Made by a program: the position numbers and the translations under genes
The notes under the pieces: generated by a model
The model's input: only the letters and a program-made list of their open reading frames with translations
Database searches by the model: none
What the model was told of the DNA's origin: nothing
Source: an uncultured Alphaproteobacteria bacterium
Lineage (GTDB): Bacteria > Pseudomonadota > Alphaproteobacteria > Rs-D84
Assembly (NCBI GenBank): GCA_944389515.1
Contig: CALXMQ010000004.1
Location: 22,703 to 86,702 of the forward strand
Reading direction: 5' to 3'
Length of the DNA: 64,000 nt
In this document: positions 33,166 to 42,764 of the stretch, one piece after another
Layout of the letters: each line of letters opens with the position of its first letter
Position numbering within the stretch: position 1 is the stretch's first letter

Positions 33166-33182
33166 AGATATATTATTATAAT

Positions 33183-33752
33183 TTATTTAGCGCGTTCAAC
33201 GTATTCCAACGTTTCAGTATTTACCACAATCTTTTCACCTTGTTCAATAAACAATGGTACTTGCACACGCACACCATTATCCAAGATTGCAGGTTTACCA
33301 CCACTGTTAGAAACAGTTTGTCCCTTTAACGCCGGTTCTGTTTCTTCAACAGTTGCAATAACAGTCTTTGGTAATGATACAGATACTGGTTGACCTTCGA
33401 CAAAATTGACCTTGACGTTCATTTCAGGCGCCAAAAATTTCATCTGTTCGCCCAATGATTCCACTGATACAGTAAATTGTTCATAATTCGACAAATTCAT
33501 AAAGTATGCATCTGTACCATCAGAATACAAGAATTGACATTCGACATCTTCGACCATCAACTTTTCAACCTTGTCTTCGGCACGCCAACGGTCATTACCC
33601 TTATTACCAGAATCAATATCACGTAAATCCGCCTGGACAAACGCACCACCCTTGCCAGGTTTAACCTTGGTTATCGACATTACAGAATAACGTTTACCGT
33701 TATGCGAAATAACCCAACCCACACGCATATCATTTGCAATATATGATGCCAT
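33183..33752 (-). CDS. efp: Elongation factor P
   Basis: A 189-residue tRNA-shaped factor that relieves ribosome stalling at proline runs. The domain I loop KVKPGKGGAF carries the Lys that many bacteria modify with beta-lysine. Domain III ends VQVPLFIEQGEKIVVNTET, the EF-P signature. GAGGTATTATT precedes the start. No epmA or epmB is in the window. Confidence 0.97.
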   Translation of the reverse strand: MASYIANDMRVGWVISHNGKRYSVMSITKVKPGKGGAFVQADLRDIDSGNKGNDRWRAEDKVEKLMVEDVECQFLYSDGTDAYFMNLSNYEQFTVSVESLGEQMKFLAPEMNVKVNFVEGQPVSVSLPKTVIATVEETEPALKGQTVSNSGGKPAILDNGVRVQVPLFIEQGEKIVVNTETLEYVERAK

Positions 33753-33814
33753 AATAATACCTCTTTATTTTTGTGAACTTATTATAAAATCCGCATACGC
33801 CCTGGGCAAGCAAT

Positions 33815-34357
33815 TTATTGCCCCGACCGTTTATGTGCCCAATATCGATCAATACTGTCCATAATCAATTTATCCGCCGTGGCACGATCGGCCCACCCTT
33901 TTACCTTTGACCATGCGTTCGGTTGCAAATCTTTATAATGATGGAAAAAGTATTCTATCTTTGAACGCAAAATCGCCGGCAACTGTTCTACATATTCCGT
34001 ATCGGTATAATACGGATCTATATTATCACGTGGTACGCAAATAATTTTTTCGTCACCACCGGCCTGATCTTCCATCAATAACGCACCAATCGGACGCACT
34101 TCTATCAACACACCTGGACGCAATGGCGCATTACATACAACAACACAATCCAATGGGTCACCATCATCCCCCAGTGTTCCTGGGAAATATCCATAATTTG
34201 CCGGATACGCCATCGGTGTATGCAAAATTCTGTCCACACGTGGCAACCCAGTTGTTTTATCTATCTCATATTTCACATATCCATTTTCAGGAACTTCTAT
34301 AATCGCGTTCATCTTTTTTGGTGGCTCTTTGCCTGGCATAATTTCTTCTATACTCAT
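33815..34357 (-). CDS. ppa: Inorganic pyrophosphatase
   Basis: A 180-residue soluble family I enzyme that hydrolyses pyrophosphate. The metal site motif is DDGDPLDCVV. VKYEIDKTTGLPRVDRIL and IICVPRDNIDPYYTD are standard blocks. I set the start at MSIEEIMPG; the longer reading frame would run through the promoter region (TTGCAA-16-TAATAT at about 34385-34410). A convincing ribosome site is somewhat far (AAAGGA about 14 bases away). Confidence 0.94.
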   Translation of the reverse strand: MSIEEIMPGKEPPKKMNAIIEVPENGYVKYEIDKTTGLPRVDRILHTPMAYPANYGYFPGTLGDDGDPLDCVVVCNAPLRPGVLIEVRPIGALLMEDQAGGDEKIICVPRDNIDPYYTDTEYVEQLPAILRSKIEYFFHHYKDLQPNAWSKVKGWADRATADKLIMDSIDRYWAHKRSGQ

Positions 34358-34434
34358 AATCCATATATCCTTTATTTTCGGCGCAATATTATCATAAAAA
34401 ATTAAATTTGCAATTCGAATCGGCAAAAATAAAA

Positions 34435-34460
34435 GCCCCGTAACACTGAATTCACGGGGC
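34435..34460 (-). terminator. dnaN terminator
   Basis: GCCCCGT/ACGGGGC stem followed by TTTTATTTTT on the minus strand. Confidence 0.85.
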
Positions 34461-34481
34461 ATTGCAACAAATTACACAAAC

Positions 34482-35600
34482 CTACATACGCATTGGCATC
34501 AATACAAACAACGCATCTGTATTTTTGTCTGTTGATTTAATGATTGTTGGTGACAAAGGATCTTGCATTTCCATCTGGAATTTTTCACCTTCGACCTGGC
34601 CTGCAACATCCATCAAGAACTTTACATTAAATACAACCGTGAACGAACTGTCCCCATTGTATTCGATATCTAATTCCTGGGTTGCTGTACCTGCATCTGG
34701 ACTGGATGCATTTACAACCAATTTATTCATCGTGAACGTCAACTGAACAGATTTTGTTTTATCCACACTGGCAACAGACACCAAATCCACCGCGTTCAAG
34801 AATTGCTTTCTGTCTAAAACCGCGATTTTATCGTTACCTTTTGGAATAACAACACGATAATTTGGATATTGTGCATCAACCAACTTGCTGGTCAATGTTG
34901 CTGGTCCAACAGTAAAACGCGCCTTGGTATCAGACAATTCAACCATAACATCATCAACAGTTGCATCTTCTAATAACTTTGACAATTCACCAATCACACG
35001 ACGCGGCAAAATAACCGCTGGCATTTCTGCACTGCCTGCTGGGGCTGGCATTGCACATAACGCCATACGCTGGGCATCAGTGGCCACAGCCGTCAACATT
35101 TTTTCTTTGCCTTCGTCAGAAATATGGAAATAAATTCCCCCCAAATGATAACGTACATCATCTGTTGGAATTGCGAATTTAGTCTGATTTATCAAATGCG
35201 CCAAATCACCCGTCGTCATTTGAAATTTTGTGGTTAAATTACTGCCTGCCATCGCAGGAAAATTTTCTGCTGGCAACGTTGGCAAATGGAATACCGCACG
35301 TCCACTGGATACAACCAACTGATCCCCAGATTGCTTAAAAGAAATTTCCGCATCATCTGGCAATTTACGCACAATATCATACAACATTTGCACTGGCACA
35401 GTTGTTTTGCCGCCCAATGTTATATCCGCAGCCACATGTTCAACCAATTCCAAATCAACATTTGTCGCAGACAAAATTAAATCATCTGCCACTTCTAGTT
35501 TTACATTCATCAAAATCGGCAATGTTGCACGTTTTTCTACAATAGATTGCATATGCCCCAGCGCACGAATTAAAACCTGACGAAACACTGAAAATTCCAT
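34482..35600 (-). CDS. dnaN: DNA polymerase III beta sliding clamp
   Basis: A 372-residue clamp with three domains of about 120 residues. MEFSVFRQVLIRALGHMQSIVEKRATLPIL at the N-terminus is typical. NFPAM and QYPNYRVVIP are interior blocks, and the end TDALFVLMPMRM is the conserved clamp C-terminus that lines the client-binding pocket. AGGAGC precedes the ATG. It is not beside dnaA, which lies 12 kb away. Confidence 0.97.
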   Translation of the reverse strand: MEFSVFRQVLIRALGHMQSIVEKRATLPILMNVKLEVADDLILSATNVDLELVEHVAADITLGGKTTVPVQMLYDIVRKLPDDAEISFKQSGDQLVVSSGRAVFHLPTLPAENFPAMAGSNLTTKFQMTTGDLAHLINQTKFAIPTDDVRYHLGGIYFHISDEGKEKMLTAVATDAQRMALCAMPAPAGSAEMPAVILPRRVIGELSKLLEDATVDDVMVELSDTKARFTVGPATLTSKLVDAQYPNYRVVIPKGNDKIAVLDRKQFLNAVDLVSVASVDKTKSVQLTFTMNKLVVNASSPDAGTATQELDIEYNGDSSFTVVFNVKFLMDVAGQVEGEKFQMEMQDPLSPTIIKSTDKNTDALFVLMPMRM

Positions 35601-35647
35601 TATATGCTCCTGTTAAATATATTTTCGTCCTACATCCTATCGGGATA

Positions 35648-35677
35648 ATTTTAGCAAAAAAGGCCGATTCGGTGCAA
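35648..35677 (-). promoter_or_regulatory. dnaN promoter with GANTC in spacer
   Basis: TTGCAC, 18 bp, TAAAAT on the minus strand; GAATC starts 17 bases before the -10, the same register as the promoter at 20899. Confidence 0.7.
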
Positions 35678-35720
35678 GGGTTATTAGAACATACTTTGCC
35701 ACATACTAAAAAATGTATCG

Positions 35721-37826
35721 TCAATCGTTATTCTGCGAAATCGGCGTGTTATTTATCATACTGGTTGCCAAATCAGTTACTGATAAATTCATCCATTGTG
35801 GGTCGCCACGCCGTGATGGCGCGCCCTTTTCCAACGCTGTTTCACAAGGATTATCATCTGCCAACCAATTTTCAATCAAATCGCCAGCCAACAAACCAAC
35901 ACCTGCCCCTGCGACCAAACCAATTCCCCCAGTAAACGGCGCCAACAGCAATCCAATCCCTGTTGCAGACGCAACCTTGCCTGCGACGGCCGCACCACTG
36001 ATACGAATTGTTGGTTCTGCTAAATTTCCTGTTATTTCAATCGAATTCACGACATTACCAGTCAAAGATAATTTTAATCCACGCACTGGCACAGTCGTCA
36101 AAGACAACTGAATTGTTTCCTTGCCTAAATCAAGGCTGCCACCCAAACGGATATTTATTGCATTTGTTTCAACTGCAACACCGTTTTGTGTTTCTATTAA
36201 ACCTTGGCGTAACTTGGTATTTACAGATGCACATGAAATTTTAATTTGATTATATCTTTTTTCAGAACTGAACAAATCTGTGATACTGTGCCGTAATGTG
36301 GTCAAGAAATCAGTACCATACATATTTGATACCAATGCTGAATGTGCATATCCTGGCGCCGCAGAATACACACGTACCGGACCTGTTATTGTATGCATCC
36401 AATCTGACAAATTACTGCCGTACGTTTCCACATACATATCAAAATTCACTGGTAATTCAGAAATCAGATTATTTATATGTATTTGATTTAATAAATTTCC
36501 AATAACAATTTCGCGCCCCATACCACCAACACGCGCAAATATACGCCCATCTGCATCAATATTCACATTACCGGCGGCGCGCACTGCGCCACCTGCAATA
36601 ATTGTTGATACATCAACACGCCCCTGGGCATTATTTAATACCAGTTTTACATCCATATCCTGTAAATTAAAATCACGATACACAATAAAGTTATCTAACA
36701 TAACATGTATATCCGCATTAAATTTCAGCAATTCATCACCATACAATGGTATATCATGAAATACATTTAATTCACGATTTGGCCGCACCCAATCACCATC
36801 ATATAAATCAGGAAACAATTCTGTTAAATTGACAGATTTAGATTCAATAATTGCTGTTATCATCGGCAAATCACCCGACCAATCAACAACCCCAGAAAAC
36901 GACAATGTATTTCCACGCACCGTAATCGAAGAATTCCGCAACGACAATTTTTGCCAATCGTACCCCCCAGAAATATTCACACGCATCGTTGGCATTGGTT
37001 CTAAATCCAGATTAAATATATCACCAATCGCTGCGACATCTGGGATATCACCTTTGATAATAAAATCAATCGGTGCGCGACTGGTTCCTTCTAATGCAAC
37101 ATTTGCGATCAACGCATCCCCCCCAGTCGCAAATGCGATACGCATTGGATAAACCTTGCGTTCTGCATTATATTGTGAAAAAGAAATTATAAATGGATAA
37201 ACCGCTGTATCAGATTTTATCCAACCACTGTATTCACGCGTATCATTATGCGGAATATATCTGATTTGAAAACTGGGCACAGAATATTTTGCACCAACGA
37301 TATCAACATCCAAACCATCAACTTCTAATCCCCCCAATCCCGGGTCAACGAACGGAAATTCATCTGGCCCAGAATCAGCCGTTGCATCAGATGATATCAC
37401 TGCATCCGTATTCACATCTGGGGCGATTGACAATTCACCCTGTTCATTTTGTTCTATACGGACAACAGCATCATAAACCTTGATACTTTTAATAGTAGGC
37501 CTGTCTTGGAACAAAGAAATTAAATCCAACGTAACATCAATTTTTTCTGCAGTCAGTGCATTTTTATTTTTTGCCCAATCAGCATTTGGCACACGCACCT
37601 TGTTTAATTCTATTTGTGGTCGCAAAGAAAAACTCCATGCAACAGCACCATCAATTTCGATTGGTAACCCCGTTGCATCACGCAATACCACCAAAACATT
37701 TCCACGCAATGTTTCCAAATTTATCTGTGACAACGCAATTATCACAGCAACCACCATCCCCATCACGAACAGGGTCAACACGCGCATTATCTTGAAAAAA
37801 GTCCCATTTTTCTTTTTTTTAGCCAT
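35721..37826 (-). CDS. AsmA-family envelope protein
   Basis: A 701-residue inner-membrane-anchored protein of the AsmA family (bridge-like lipid-transfer or outer-membrane assembly proteins). One TM near 10-32 is followed by the AsmA N-terminal pattern (RDATGLPIEIDGAVAWSFSL, then RPQIELNKVRVPNADW). A beta-rich middle leads to the C-terminal AsmA_2 region and a glycine-rich hydrophobic stretch (LLLAPFTGGIGLVAGAGVGL). Its ATG lies 4 bases after the stop of the pseudouridine synthase gene, so the two are coupled. Confidence 0.88.
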   Translation of the reverse strand: MAKKKKNGTFFKIMRVLTLFVMGMVVAVIIALSQINLETLRGNVLVVLRDATGLPIEIDGAVAWSFSLRPQIELNKVRVPNADWAKNKNALTAEKIDVTLDLISLFQDRPTIKSIKVYDAVVRIEQNEQGELSIAPDVNTDAVISSDATADSGPDEFPFVDPGLGGLEVDGLDVDIVGAKYSVPSFQIRYIPHNDTREYSGWIKSDTAVYPFIISFSQYNAERKVYPMRIAFATGGDALIANVALEGTSRAPIDFIIKGDIPDVAAIGDIFNLDLEPMPTMRVNISGGYDWQKLSLRNSSITVRGNTLSFSGVVDWSGDLPMITAIIESKSVNLTELFPDLYDGDWVRPNRELNVFHDIPLYGDELLKFNADIHVMLDNFIVYRDFNLQDMDVKLVLNNAQGRVDVSTIIAGGAVRAAGNVNIDADGRIFARVGGMGREIVIGNLLNQIHINNLISELPVNFDMYVETYGSNLSDWMHTITGPVRVYSAAPGYAHSALVSNMYGTDFLTTLRHSITDLFSSEKRYNQIKISCASVNTKLRQGLIETQNGVAVETNAINIRLGGSLDLGKETIQLSLTTVPVRGLKLSLTGNVVNSIEITGNLAEPTIRISGAAVAGKVASATGIGLLLAPFTGGIGLVAGAGVGLLAGDLIENWLADDNPCETALEKGAPSRRGDPQWMNLSVTDLATSMINNTPISQNND

Positions 37827-37830
37827 CGTA

Positions 37831-38808
37831 TCACGGTAATTTGAATTCTAAAAACTTTATCACAGGCTGCATAAAATCAGGTATCGACGCACGAATTGTC
37901 ATCATTTTACCAGTCCCAGGATGCTGAAATGTTATCCTGTATGCCAACAAAAACAAGTTTTTTGTTGCCAACATAGATTGTAACGCCCCGTCTAATTTTT
38001 TACCCACACCATACAATTCATCACCAACAATCGGTGCGTGTAATGTCAGCGCACTGTGCATACGCAACTGATGCGTTCGGCCTGTTTTTGGTGAAAATAA
38101 CACCCATGATAAATGCCCACCTGCACTGGACAAAACGCGATATTCTGTAATTGCGCGCTGGGGCCGTTGCCCAGTACCATTATTTATGCGCGCTGGACTG
38201 TCAAATATCTGACCTTTGACCATATAGTTATCAATAACACCATACTCCGGATGCACATCACCATTTAATAATGCCAAATATTCTTTATGCGCAGATTTAT
38301 TTTGAAATTCACTGGCCAATACTTGGGCGGCACGTTGATTTTTAGCAACAACCAAAACACCACTGGTTTCACGATCTAAACGATGCACCAATGAAATTTT
38401 ATCATATGGGAATAATGCCGCCGCCATTTTATCCACAGATTTGCGAATACCCGTTCCCCCCTGTACCGCCAATCCAGCCGGCTTGTTAAAAATAACAATA
38501 TCTGAATCATCATGAATTATACACTGGCGCAGCATTTCTAAATCTGCCAATGAAAATCGTGAACCACTTTCCGTTTTTTTACACTGGGTACACGCATAAC
38601 TAGCCAACGTTGGCGGCACACGTACAACATCACCTGTACGCAAGATTTCCTGGCCACGGGCACGTGAAGAATTCACACGAATTTGCCCACCACGACATAA
38701 TTTGTAAAATTCACGCTGGGGCATAGATGGATACCGCCGCAAAAACCACCGCAGTAATCGCGTTCCATCTTCTGTTCTGGAAACTTCTATCATTTCCGCC
38801 ATACGCAC
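37831..38808 (-). CDS. RluC/RluD-family pseudouridine synthase
   Basis: A 325-residue rRNA pseudouridine synthase. An S4 RNA-binding domain (about 28-75, FYKLCRGGQIRVNSSRARG) precedes the catalytic domain, which has HRLDRETSGVLVVAKN with the catalytic Asp. GRTHQLRMHSALTLHAPIVG is the conserved late motif. The RluC type (23S positions) is more likely than RluD from the overall pattern, but I cannot decide the sites. It precedes and overlaps in expression with the asmA-like gene. Confidence 0.9.
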   Translation of the reverse strand: MRMAEMIEVSRTEDGTRLLRWFLRRYPSMPQREFYKLCRGGQIRVNSSRARGQEILRTGDVVRVPPTLASYACTQCKKTESGSRFSLADLEMLRQCIIHDDSDIVIFNKPAGLAVQGGTGIRKSVDKMAAALFPYDKISLVHRLDRETSGVLVVAKNQRAAQVLASEFQNKSAHKEYLALLNGDVHPEYGVIDNYMVKGQIFDSPARINNGTGQRPQRAITEYRVLSSAGGHLSWVLFSPKTGRTHQLRMHSALTLHAPIVGDELYGVGKKLDGALQSMLATKNLFLLAYRITFQHPGTGKMMTIRASIPDFMQPVIKFLEFKLP

Positions 38809-38820
38809 GCGTCCTTGGAC

Positions 38821-39285
38821 TTATTCCCCATATGTTATCTGGACAACATTTTGACCATTTTTATCGGTACACGTACCCGTTGCGCCACTTTCCGTACGTC
38901 CAGACATTTCATATCCAACAGACCCATCCCATCCCTTGGTTATAAAATATTCACAATCAGATTGGCTAAGCCCATTGATAGAAACAATAAATTGCCGTGA
39001 ATTAGATGGATTTACAGAAATTTCATATGTACCCCCATACGGATTCTGATTCGACATACCGATTGCACCAAATATTGTGGCATTATTGATATTAGAAAAA
39101 TCATCATATTCCGTAAACAGTTGGCGTACTTGGGTAACCATTTGCAAAACTTCATCATTTACTTCATTATGCTTTTGCATATTCATGGCACTAGATATCG
39201 CCACAATCGCACCAACCGTGATAACCCCCATAATCGCCAACACGCCCATCATTTCAATCATTGAACGACCAGATTCTTGTTTCAT
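38821..39285 (-). CDS. Type IV prepilin-like protein
   Basis: A 154-residue prepilin. The leader MKQESG is followed by RSMIEMMGVLAIMGVITVGA, in which Glu5 of the mature chain and the hydrophobic helix are typical of type IV pilins; cleavage would be after Gly6. The C-terminal part holds a Cys pair (QSDCEYFITKG, TGTCTDKNG), the usual pilin D-region. It may supply the type IVB pilus whose secretin genes are at 51.8-54.3 kb, though 13 kb apart. Confidence 0.85.
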   Translation of the reverse strand: MKQESGRSMIEMMGVLAIMGVITVGAIVAISSAMNMQKHNEVNDEVLQMVTQVRQLFTEYDDFSNINNATIFGAIGMSNQNPYGGTYEISVNPSNSRQFIVSINGLSQSDCEYFITKGWDGSVGYEMSGRTESGATGTCTDKNGQNVVQITYGE

Positions 39286-39299
39286 ATTTCAACCTCTAT

Positions 39300-39328
39300 T
39301 TGATATTTAGTTTTTTATATTCTATCAT
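39300..39328 (+). promoter_or_regulatory. uvrC promoter abutting the start codon
   Basis: TTGATA, 17 bp, TATCAT on the plus strand, ending 7 bases before the uvrC ATG. No Shine-Dalgarno is present. Confidence 0.6.
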
Positions 39329-39335
39329 ATTCAAT

Positions 39336-40760
39336 ATGAATATTCAATTTTCTGATTTGATTGAAAACAGTCCCAACGCCCCAGGCGTCTACAAAATGTA
39401 CGATGCAGATGGCAACCTGTTATATGTTGGCAAGGCTAAAAATTTATCAAAACGCCTGCGACAATATTTGGACATTTCAAAACTGGAATTACATAAACAG
39501 GTTATGCGTACATTGGTTACCCGGGTTGATTGGGAAATCACCCCAACTGAATCAGACGCGTTATTACTAGAACAAAATTTAATAAAAACGTTAAAACCCA
39601 AATATAATATCATGCTGACCGATGGGAAAATGTACCCAATGATTGCGCTGACCCAATCAGAATTTCCCCGTCTGCTAAAATTTCGTGGCAAAATATCACA
39701 ACGCCGTGATGTATACGGGCCATATCCATCTGTCACCGCATTAAACGAAACAATTAAAACAATTCAAAAGGTATGCCGCCTGCGCACATGCACAGACACG
39801 TTCATGCGCAATCGAACACGTCCATGCTTGTTATATCAAATTGGTCGGTGCAGTGCACCATGCACCATACCACAAACTGATTATTCAGACAACGTCGCAT
39901 TGGCACGTCGAATTTTAACCGGCGACAGTGAACCAATTATCGCAGATTTAACCAAACAAATGAAAAAATTTTCCGATAAAATGGATTTTGAATCTGCGGC
40001 GGCTGTGCGCGATAACATCGCCGCATTGACACAAACATCAACACGCGGTATACGCCGGAATCATGCACATAGCGCGAATTTTGATTGGCCAGATGCAGTC
40101 AATGATTTAGAAAATTGGTTGGGCATAAAAATTGAAAATGTGGGTGTATTTGATAATTCACATTTGTTTGGTCGCAATCCCGTTGGCGCAATGATAACAT
40201 TTGGTCATAACGGATTTATAAAATCAGGTTATCGACACTTCAAATTACGCGATGCGGCACGTGCTGGCAACGACATTGCAATGATGGCTGAATTTGTATC
40301 ACGTGCAACAGAACGTGGCCCAAAACTGGATTTAATAATTGTTGATGGTGGCCCGGCACAATGGAATATTGCACACAAAACTGCACCAAACATACCAATT
40401 CTTGGTGTTACCAAGGGCGTTGTTCGTGACGGCGACGAACATTTTATATTACCCGATGGAACGGTTTGTCACGACATACCAAAAGATTCACGTTTATTTT
40501 TGTTACTGCGCGCTGTTCGTGACGAAGCGCACCGTTTCGTAATCACATTTCATCGCACAGTACGTGCAAAACAAATGACATCATCTGTTCTGGACGAAAT
40601 TGACGGTATCGGCCCAACACGGAAACGCGCGTTATTAAATCACTTTGGTTCTGTTCGCGCAATCACAGATGCAAATTTAGACGCATTAAAACGCGTTCCT
40701 GGGCTTGGTAATGCCGCCGCTGAAAAAATTTATGCCCATTTCCATACAGAAGTGATATAA
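39336..40760 (+). CDS. uvrC: Compact UvrC excinuclease subunit
   Basis: Nuclease subunit of UvrABC nucleotide-excision repair. It is 474 residues, well short of the usual 590-620. The GIY-YIG domain (APGVYKMYDADGNLLYVGKA, about 15-46), a Cys-rich stretch (CLLYQIGRCSAPC), the UVR motif (LTKQMKKFSDKMDFESAAAV, about 203-225), the C-terminal RNase H-like nuclease (VFDNSH, DGGPAQ, DEAHRF) and two HhH motifs (IGPTRKRALLNHFGS, VPGLGNAAAEKI) are all present. What is missing is about 110-120 residues between the UVR motif and VFDNSH. I start at MNIQF because of the promoter placement. Confidence 0.92.
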   Translation: MNIQFSDLIENSPNAPGVYKMYDADGNLLYVGKAKNLSKRLRQYLDISKLELHKQVMRTLVTRVDWEITPTESDALLLEQNLIKTLKPKYNIMLTDGKMYPMIALTQSEFPRLLKFRGKISQRRDVYGPYPSVTALNETIKTIQKVCRLRTCTDTFMRNRTRPCLLYQIGRCSAPCTIPQTDYSDNVALARRILTGDSEPIIADLTKQMKKFSDKMDFESAAAVRDNIAALTQTSTRGIRRNHAHSANFDWPDAVNDLENWLGIKIENVGVFDNSHLFGRNPVGAMITFGHNGFIKSGYRHFKLRDAARAGNDIAMMAEFVSRATERGPKLDLIIVDGGPAQWNIAHKTAPNIPILGVTKGVVRDGDEHFILPDGTVCHDIPKDSRLFLLLRAVRDEAHRFVITFHRTVRAKQMTSSVLDEIDGIGPTRKRALLNHFGSVRAITDANLDALKRVPGLGNAAAEKIYAHFHTEVI

Positions 40761-40789
40761 TACACACATTGATATAAAGGAGAATCATT

Positions 40790-41392
40790 ATGAAATTTTT
40801 TGTAAACTTTTTATCTGCCTTCCGCATTGCTGCGGCATTTGCCATTATTCCAACATTGATGTTTGGTATGTATTGGACAACATTTATATTATTCCTGTTG
40901 GCGGCCATGTCCGATTGGTTTGATGGTTTTTTGGCACGTAAATATAATGTCTGCACCAAACTGGGTGGTGTTATGGATCATATTGGTGATAAATTATTGG
41001 TTGTAAATACAATGATTATGCTGACTGTTATGATGCCTGTTTGGTTTATCGTTATTCCAATCATTTTGATGGTTGCACGCGAATTATACATCAGTGGTCT
41101 GCGTGAATTTCTGGGAACACAAAAAATTGAAATGCCTGTACCCAAGGCACGTTTTTCATTGGGCAAAGTAAAAACAACATTACAAATGATTGCGATTTGT
41201 GCATTTCTGTTATTATTTGCCATTGGGACATTGGTTACCGCTGAATCCGACAGCAGATTTTTAACATGGTTGATATATGCACTGCCATACATTGGAATAT
41301 GGGGTACATGGTTGGCATTATTGGCATCTGTATGGTCTGCGACCCAATACACATTTACATTTGCCCAAAAATTAAAACAGATAAAAAAATAA
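40790..41392 (+). CDS. pgsA: Phosphatidylglycerophosphate synthase
   Basis: A 200-residue CDP-alcohol phosphatidyltransferase that makes phosphatidylglycerophosphate from CDP-diacylglycerol and glycerol 3-phosphate. The catalytic signature D-x2-DG-x2-AR-x8-G-x3-D-x3-D is complete in DWFDGFLARKYNVCTKLGG plus VMDHIGD. Five or so TMs. It follows uvrC by 29 bases, a common neighbour pair in Proteobacteria, with AAGGAGAATCATT before the ATG. Confidence 0.95.
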   Translation: MKFFVNFLSAFRIAAAFAIIPTLMFGMYWTTFILFLLAAMSDWFDGFLARKYNVCTKLGGVMDHIGDKLLVVNTMIMLTVMMPVWFIVIPIILMVARELYISGLREFLGTQKIEMPVPKARFSLGKVKTTLQMIAICAFLLLFAIGTLVTAESDSRFLTWLIYALPYIGIWGTWLALLASVWSATQYTFTFAQKLKQIKK

Positions 41393-41408
41393 ATTATTTC
41401 TGTTCAAA

Positions 41409-41431
41409 AATCCCACCATATTGGTGGGATT
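41409..41431 (+). terminator. uvrC-pgsA terminator
   Basis: AATCCCACCA/TGGTGGGATT stem followed by T6. Confidence 0.85.
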
Positions 41432-41497
41432 TTTTATATCACATAAAAATACGCTATGTACATAAAATCATGTATCCAGCGCGTTTTTTATAATTGA

Positions 41498-42625
41498 TTA
41501 AAACCAACCTTTTTTCGCACTTTTTGTACTGGCAAATTCAGTCAATATTTTCTTTTGCTTTTCTGTCAATTTGGTTGGCACAGGCATATTTATATCAATA
41601 TACAAATCGCCAAATGCCCCAGCGCGTCGCCCAGGCATCCCATGACCACGAACACGTAATTTTTCACCAATTTGGGTACCAGCCGGAACCTTGACTGATA
41701 ATTTTTTATCATCAATCGTTTCCACTTCTATATCACCACCCAACGCCAATGTTGTAAAAGGTATATCCACGCGTGTTATTAAATCTGCGCCACGACGTTC
41801 AAATCGTTTATCTGGCCGAATATGAATATCCAAATAAAAATCACCAGCCGGCGCACCATTTTGTCCGGCCTCGCCTTGACCAGCCAAACGCAACCGCGCC
41901 CCATCTTCAACCCCAGCAGGAATTTTTACATCCAACGTACGGGTTTTACGCAACACACCGGCACCATCACATTGCGAACACTTTTTTTCAATTTTATGCC
42001 CCAATCCATTACAGTCAGGACACGGTGTTTCCATTGCAAAAAATCCACGCGCCGCACGAACATATCCTGTACCATGACAACGTGGGCATGTGGGCGCTTC
42101 TTTTCCATCAGCGGTACCAAAACCATGGCATTTATCACATTCAACATTTGTGGTAAATTTAACCGTATGCGTTGTACCAAAATATGCATCGCGCAGGTCA
42201 ATTTCAACCTCGTCCAACAAATCGCGACCACGGCGCGCAGTATCCGCACGCGCACCACCGCCCATATCAAAACCGAAACCACGCATTGCTTCACGCAGGA
42301 TATCATCCATACCAGCGCCACCGCCCATATTGAAATGAAACGCACCATTACCAAACGGATTCGCCCCTGCCCCGAACGGATTTGCGCCAGATGCATTACC
42401 CCCAGCAAAAGCCGCATCACCAAATCGATCATACGCCGCACGCTTTTGTGGATCTTTCAATATGTCAAACGCATTATTGACTTCTTTGAACTTTTCTTCG
42501 GCCGCCTTGTCCCCAGGATTTCTATCAGGATGATATTTCATAACCAACTTGTGATATGCTTTTTTTATTTCATCATCTGACGCCGTACGTGCAACACCTA
42601 AAACTTCATATGGATTTTTATTCAT
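41498..42625 (-). CDS. dnaJ: Chaperone DnaJ
   Basis: A 375-residue class A J-protein, partner of DnaK. The J domain contains KYHPDRNPGDK with the HPD triad. A Gly/Phe-rich linker (residues about 75-110) is followed by four Zn-finger C-x2-C-x-G-x-G repeats (CDKCHGFG, CPRCHGTG, CPDCNGLG, CSQCDGAG) and the C-terminal substrate domain with VPAGTQIGEKLRVRGHGMPG. dnaK is not adjacent. Confidence 0.97.
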   Translation of the reverse strand: MNKNPYEVLGVARTASDDEIKKAYHKLVMKYHPDRNPGDKAAEEKFKEVNNAFDILKDPQKRAAYDRFGDAAFAGGNASGANPFGAGANPFGNGAFHFNMGGGAGMDDILREAMRGFGFDMGGGARADTARRGRDLLDEVEIDLRDAYFGTTHTVKFTTNVECDKCHGFGTADGKEAPTCPRCHGTGYVRAARGFFAMETPCPDCNGLGHKIEKKCSQCDGAGVLRKTRTLDVKIPAGVEDGARLRLAGQGEAGQNGAPAGDFYLDIHIRPDKRFERRGADLITRVDIPFTTLALGGDIEVETIDDKKLSVKVPAGTQIGEKLRVRGHGMPGRRAGAFGDLYIDINMPVPTKLTEKQKKILTEFASTKSAKKGWF

Positions 42626-42764
42626 GTTTTATTATCCCAAATTTTACCTTGTCCCAGAATATATAAGTATACACACATAAAAATCAAGACCTTATTACCC
42701 TCCATTTACACATATATTAAAAAATTCTTTCACTTGCAAAAAATCCGCAAATATACTAATAATA

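Noticed and set aside
34482..35600. Origin placed at dnaN
   Set aside because: No palindromes or DnaA-box clusters occur in its flanks; the dnaA-dprA gap is a better candidate, though itself weak.
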